A DNA stretch of 15,454 bases. Origin: RGIG5681 sp034180345 (GTDB lineage Bacteria; Bacillota_I; Bacilli_A; Erysipelotrichales; Erysipelotrichaceae). A program made the position numbers and the translations under genes. The stretch is from NCBI GenBank assembly GCA_034180345.1, contig JAXFOQ010000018.1:1-15454 (forward strand). Reading direction: 5' to 3'. Positions 13,908 through 15,454 of this stretch are shown here, piece after piece. Under the pieces are notes generated by a model. The model did no database searches, had not been told where the DNA came from, and saw nothing but the letters and a program-made list of their open reading frames with translations. The first letter of the stretch is position 1. Each line of letters opens with the position of its first letter.

Positions 13908-14465
13908 ATGATTATTGTTAATGATTTGCGATCTGGAGTAACCTTCCAACATGAAAATAATATCTTTACAGTATTGGATGTCGATCGAAATAAAACGGCT
14001 ATGCGTCAAATGATTGTTAAGGTAAAAGTTAAAAATCTTCGTACTGGTGTAATAAATGAAATTTCATTTACTGGTGGCGATAAGGTTGAACAAGCTATGA
14101 TCGAAAAGAAGAAGATGCAATACCTATATGATTCAGGTGATTTCTTAGTATTTATGGATAACGAAACATATGACCAAATTGAAATTGCCAAGAATAAATT
14201 AGAATGGGAAATGAAATTCTTAACTCCAAACCAAGAAGTAGATATCATTATGTATGAGAGTGAAATTCTAGGCTTGATATTACCTGATAAGGTTGAACTA
14301 CAATTAATTGAATGTGAACCAGCAGTAAAGGGTGATACTGCAACTTCAGCAATGAAAAATGCTGTATGTGAAACAGGACTTGAAATCAGAGTACCATTAT
14401 TCATTGAAAACGAAGAACGCGTCCTTGTTTCTACTGCTGATGGTAAATATTCATCACGCGCTTAA
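13908..14465 (+). CDS. efp: Translation elongation factor P with an unusual tip loop
   Basis: EF-P rescues ribosomes stalled at polyproline by entering the E site and reaching the peptidyl-transferase centre with a loop in domain I. The 185-aa protein matches EF-P throughout: NDLRSGVTF at the N-terminus, VKNLRTGVINEISF, the MQYLYDSGDFLVFMDNETYDQ segment of domain II, and domain III with KGDTATSAMKNAVCETGLEIRVPLFI ending DGKYSSRA. In the tip loop, however, the common K-PGKG-AF pattern is replaced by DRNKTAMRQM (residues 26-35): ungapped alignment puts Met32 at the normally modified Lys/Arg position, with Lys29 and Arg33 nearby. The gene has its own promoter and terminator, suggesting steady, comG-independent expression. 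Confidence 0.95.
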   Translation: MIIVNDLRSGVTFQHENNIFTVLDVDRNKTAMRQMIVKVKVKNLRTGVINEISFTGGDKVEQAMIEKKKMQYLYDSGDFLVFMDNETYDQIEIAKNKLEWEMKFLTPNQEVDIIMYESEILGLILPDKVELQLIECEPAVKGDTATSAMKNAVCETGLEIRVPLFIENEERVLVSTADGKYSSRA

Positions 14466-14485
14466 ACTCCGTTAGGAGTTTTTTT
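14464..14485 (+). terminator. efp terminator
   Basis: AAACTCC (14464-14470) pairs with GGAGTTT (14475-14481) across a GTTA loop, followed by a T run to 14485. The stem begins within the TAA stop codon. Confidence 0.9.
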
Positions 14486-14486
14486 A

Positions 14487-14516
14487 TTGCGAGGACTTTT
14501 TAATTTATGTTATTAT
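14487..14516 (+). promoter_or_regulatory. Promoter of the FMN riboswitch-ribU unit
   Basis: TTGCGA at 14487-14492 and TATTAT at 14511-14516 are separated by 18 bp. The predicted start near 14523 lies just upstream of the aptamer's closing stem, as expected for a riboswitch transcript. Confidence 0.6.
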
Positions 14517-14525
14517 CTACTTGTA

Positions 14526-14635
14526 AACATTAGGGCAGGGTTAGATTCCCGACCGGCGGTATACCCCGCGAGTATCATTGATACATGATCTTGTGTAATT
14601 CAAGAGGCGATAGTATAGTCTAGAATGAAGATGTT
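14526..14635 (+). ncRNA. FMN riboswitch aptamer (RFN element)
   Basis: The conserved RFN blocks occur in order: AGGGCAGGGTTAGATTCCCG at 14532-14551, ACCGGCGGTA then CCCCGCGAG at 14552-14571, a variable hairpin, AATTCAAGAGGCGATAGTAT at 14597-14616, and AGTCTAGAATGAAGAT to about 14632. The closing P1 stem can form between AACAT (14526-14530) and ATGTT (14631-14635). The aptamer binds FMN; the terminator downstream makes it a transcriptional off-switch for riboflavin uptake through ribU. Confidence 0.96.
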
Positions 14636-14652
14636 GCTTTATTTTTGTCCTG

Positions 14653-14672
14653 AGGTTTATAAACCTTTTTTA
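14653..14672 (+). terminator. Riboswitch-controlled terminator upstream of ribU
   Basis: AGGTT (14653-14657) and AACCT (14662-14666) with a TATA loop form a hairpin followed by a T run, lying between the aptamer and the ribU Shine-Dalgarno (GGAGG 14677-14681). This is the likely expression platform: FMN bound, the hairpin forms and transcription stops. I did not resolve the competing antiterminator pairing. Confidence 0.8.
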
Positions 14673-14685
14673 TTTTGGAGGAATT

Positions 14686-15291
14686 ATGAACCATAATCTT
14701 AAAACTGTACAAAAAATTTGTATTATTAGTATTTTATCGGTACTTTCTTATCTTTTGATGTATGTCCGCTTCCCATTACCAATCGCTCCATCATTTTATG
14801 AAATGGATTTTGCGAATATCCCAACTCTATTTGGAGCGATATTTTTAGGACCTTATGTTGGGATTGGAGTTGAATTATTGCGTTTTTTATTAAAATTAAT
14901 CTTCATTCCAACCTCAACCTTTTTCATCGGTGAATTTAGTGGTTTAATGGTTAATTTAGCCTTGATAATACCTGTAGCAATTATATATAAACAGAATAAA
15001 ACATATAAGAACTTAATAATGGCTTTAATAGTTGGAATAATATCTTTTACACTTATTGCAGCCCTAACTAATTATTTCATTATTATTCCGATGTATGTTT
15101 CAGTTATGAAACTTAAATTAGAAACTATTATCAGTATTGGTCATGCGATCAATGCCAATGTTAATTCATTATGGAATTTAATATGGATATGTACCATACC
15201 CTTTAATTTAATTAAGGGTGGTTTAAATGCTCTTATTGTAGTTATGGCTTATTATCATATGGTGCCAATATTTAAGCGCCATAGTAAATAA
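14686..15291 (+). CDS. ribU: Riboflavin transporter RibU (ECF S-component)
   Basis: RibU is the membrane substrate-binding subunit that imports riboflavin with a shared ECF module (EcfA, EcfA', EcfT), whose genes are not in this window. The 201-aa protein has about six membrane segments (near residues 10-28, 44-62, 64-80, 84-101, 108-136 and 163-190). Family landmarks include YEMDFANIPTLFGAIFLGP (39-56), NYFIIIPMY (129-137) and PFNLIKGGLNALIV (172-185). The FMN riboswitch directly upstream fixes the substrate as flavin. GGAGG lies four bases before ATG 14686. No riboflavin synthesis genes adjoin, consistent with scavenging, though that cannot be judged from one window. Confidence 0.95.
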   Translation: MNHNLKTVQKICIISILSVLSYLLMYVRFPLPIAPSFYEMDFANIPTLFGAIFLGPYVGIGVELLRFLLKLIFIPTSTFFIGEFSGLMVNLALIIPVAIIYKQNKTYKNLIMALIVGIISFTLIAALTNYFIIIPMYVSVMKLKLETIISIGHAINANVNSLWNLIWICTIPFNLIKGGLNALIVVMAYYHMVPIFKRHSK

Positions 15292-15306
15292 ATAGTTTTT
15301 TTCTTA

Positions 15307-15362
15307 CCCCCCCATATTTGTCAATCCTTTTAATCATTATTATTGATATATATATATATATA
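15307..15362. repeat. Simple-sequence tracts: C7 and (AT)n
   Basis: Seven consecutive C residues (15307-15313) stand out in an AT-rich region. A 17-nt alternating AT tract occupies 15346-15362. Both are slippage-prone and lie between ribU and the next gene. Confidence 0.8.
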
Positions 15363-15371
15363 GTAAACTTA

Positions 15372-15410
15372 ATTTCTAGTTATATATATTGGCTATATAA
15401 TACTAGAAAT
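15372..15410 (+). promoter_or_regulatory. Candidate promoter flanked by an inverted repeat
   Basis: TATAAT at 15396-15401 is a perfect -10, with a weak TTTCTA -35 at 15373-15378 (17-bp spacer). The arms ATTTCTAGT (15372-15380) and ACTAGAAAT (15402-15410) are perfectly complementary, with centres 30 bp apart, and bracket the core promoter. They may be an operator pair; as a hairpin the unit would start too far upstream to be fully transcribed. Confidence 0.5.
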
Positions 15411-15436
15411 AAATAAATAAAGGAAAGGAAACAAAT

Positions 15437-15454
15437 ATGAAAAAAAGTAATAAA
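15437..15454 (+). CDS. Start of a further gene, truncated by the window edge
   Basis: ATG 15437 begins MKKSNK and runs off the window. It is preceded by AAAGGAAAGGAA at 15419-15430, a strong Shine-Dalgarno region six bases or more from the ATG, and by the promoter candidate at 15396. Nothing can be said about function; the basic start would suit a signal peptide but six residues are not evidence. Confidence 0.6.

Noticed and set aside
14006..14404. 132-aa minus-strand open frame opposite efp
   Set aside because: Shadow of efp; no start signal and no family resemblance.
1..15454. CRISPR array, insertion sequence, phage genes or tRNA genes
   Set aside because: No regularly spaced repeats, transposase or integrase motifs, or cloverleaf patterns were seen.

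Overview
The window is a dense stretch of AT-rich chromosome from a low-GC Gram-positive bacterium, with almost every gene on the + strand. TGA is used as a stop (tsaE, the metallo-hydrolase gene, comGA, comGC) and Trp is TGG, so the standard bacterial code applies and this is not a Mycoplasma-type genome. The TsaE-TsaB-RimI-TsaD-Rex-ABC-F block, the comG operon beside an MBL hydrolase and efp, and the FMN-riboswitch/ribU pair point to Bacillota. The TypA P-loop variant and general protein style suggest an Erysipelotrichia-like or neighbouring deep Bacilli lineage. The phylum is secure; the class is inferred.

Layout. 1-110: 3' end of a 5S rRNA gene and its terminator. 146-7329: a housekeeping block for tRNA t6A37 synthesis (tsaE, tsaB, and tsaD fused behind a RimI acetyltransferase), then the redox repressor rex, asnS, a LicD-family transferase and a YdiF-like ABC-F ATPase, with overlapping or abutting ends. 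7371-9551: typA and a small membrane protein. 9646-10425: rpmG (L33, 49 aa) and an MBL-fold hydrolase, each followed by a terminator hairpin. 10488-13839: a complete seven-gene comG-type operon (ATPase, membrane platform, major pseudopilin and four minor pseudopilin-like proteins) for the DNA-uptake pseudopilus. 13843-14485: efp with its own promoter and terminator. 14487-15291: promoter, FMN riboswitch, terminator and ribU. 15292-15454: a low-complexity promoter region and the first codons of another gene.

The genes mostly serve translation quality: t6A37, AsnRS, TypA, L33, EF-P and ABC-F, with Rex giving redox control, RibU scavenging flavin and ComG giving transformation or pilus capability. 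No mobile element, CRISPR array or phage gene was seen.

The main oddities are: an EF-P whose tip loop lacks the usual PGKG motif and modifiable Lys; an in-frame RimI-TsaD fusion with a possible internal start; three promoters whose TATAAT lies only 8-9 nt before the likely ATG (tsaE, rex, typA), implying leaderless or near-leaderless mRNAs; an 18-bp perfect palindrome on the comGA start codon together with an upstream mini-ORF; a ComGD-like pseudopilin with no leader peptide; and slippage-prone C7 and TA tracts plus an inverted repeat in front of the last gene.
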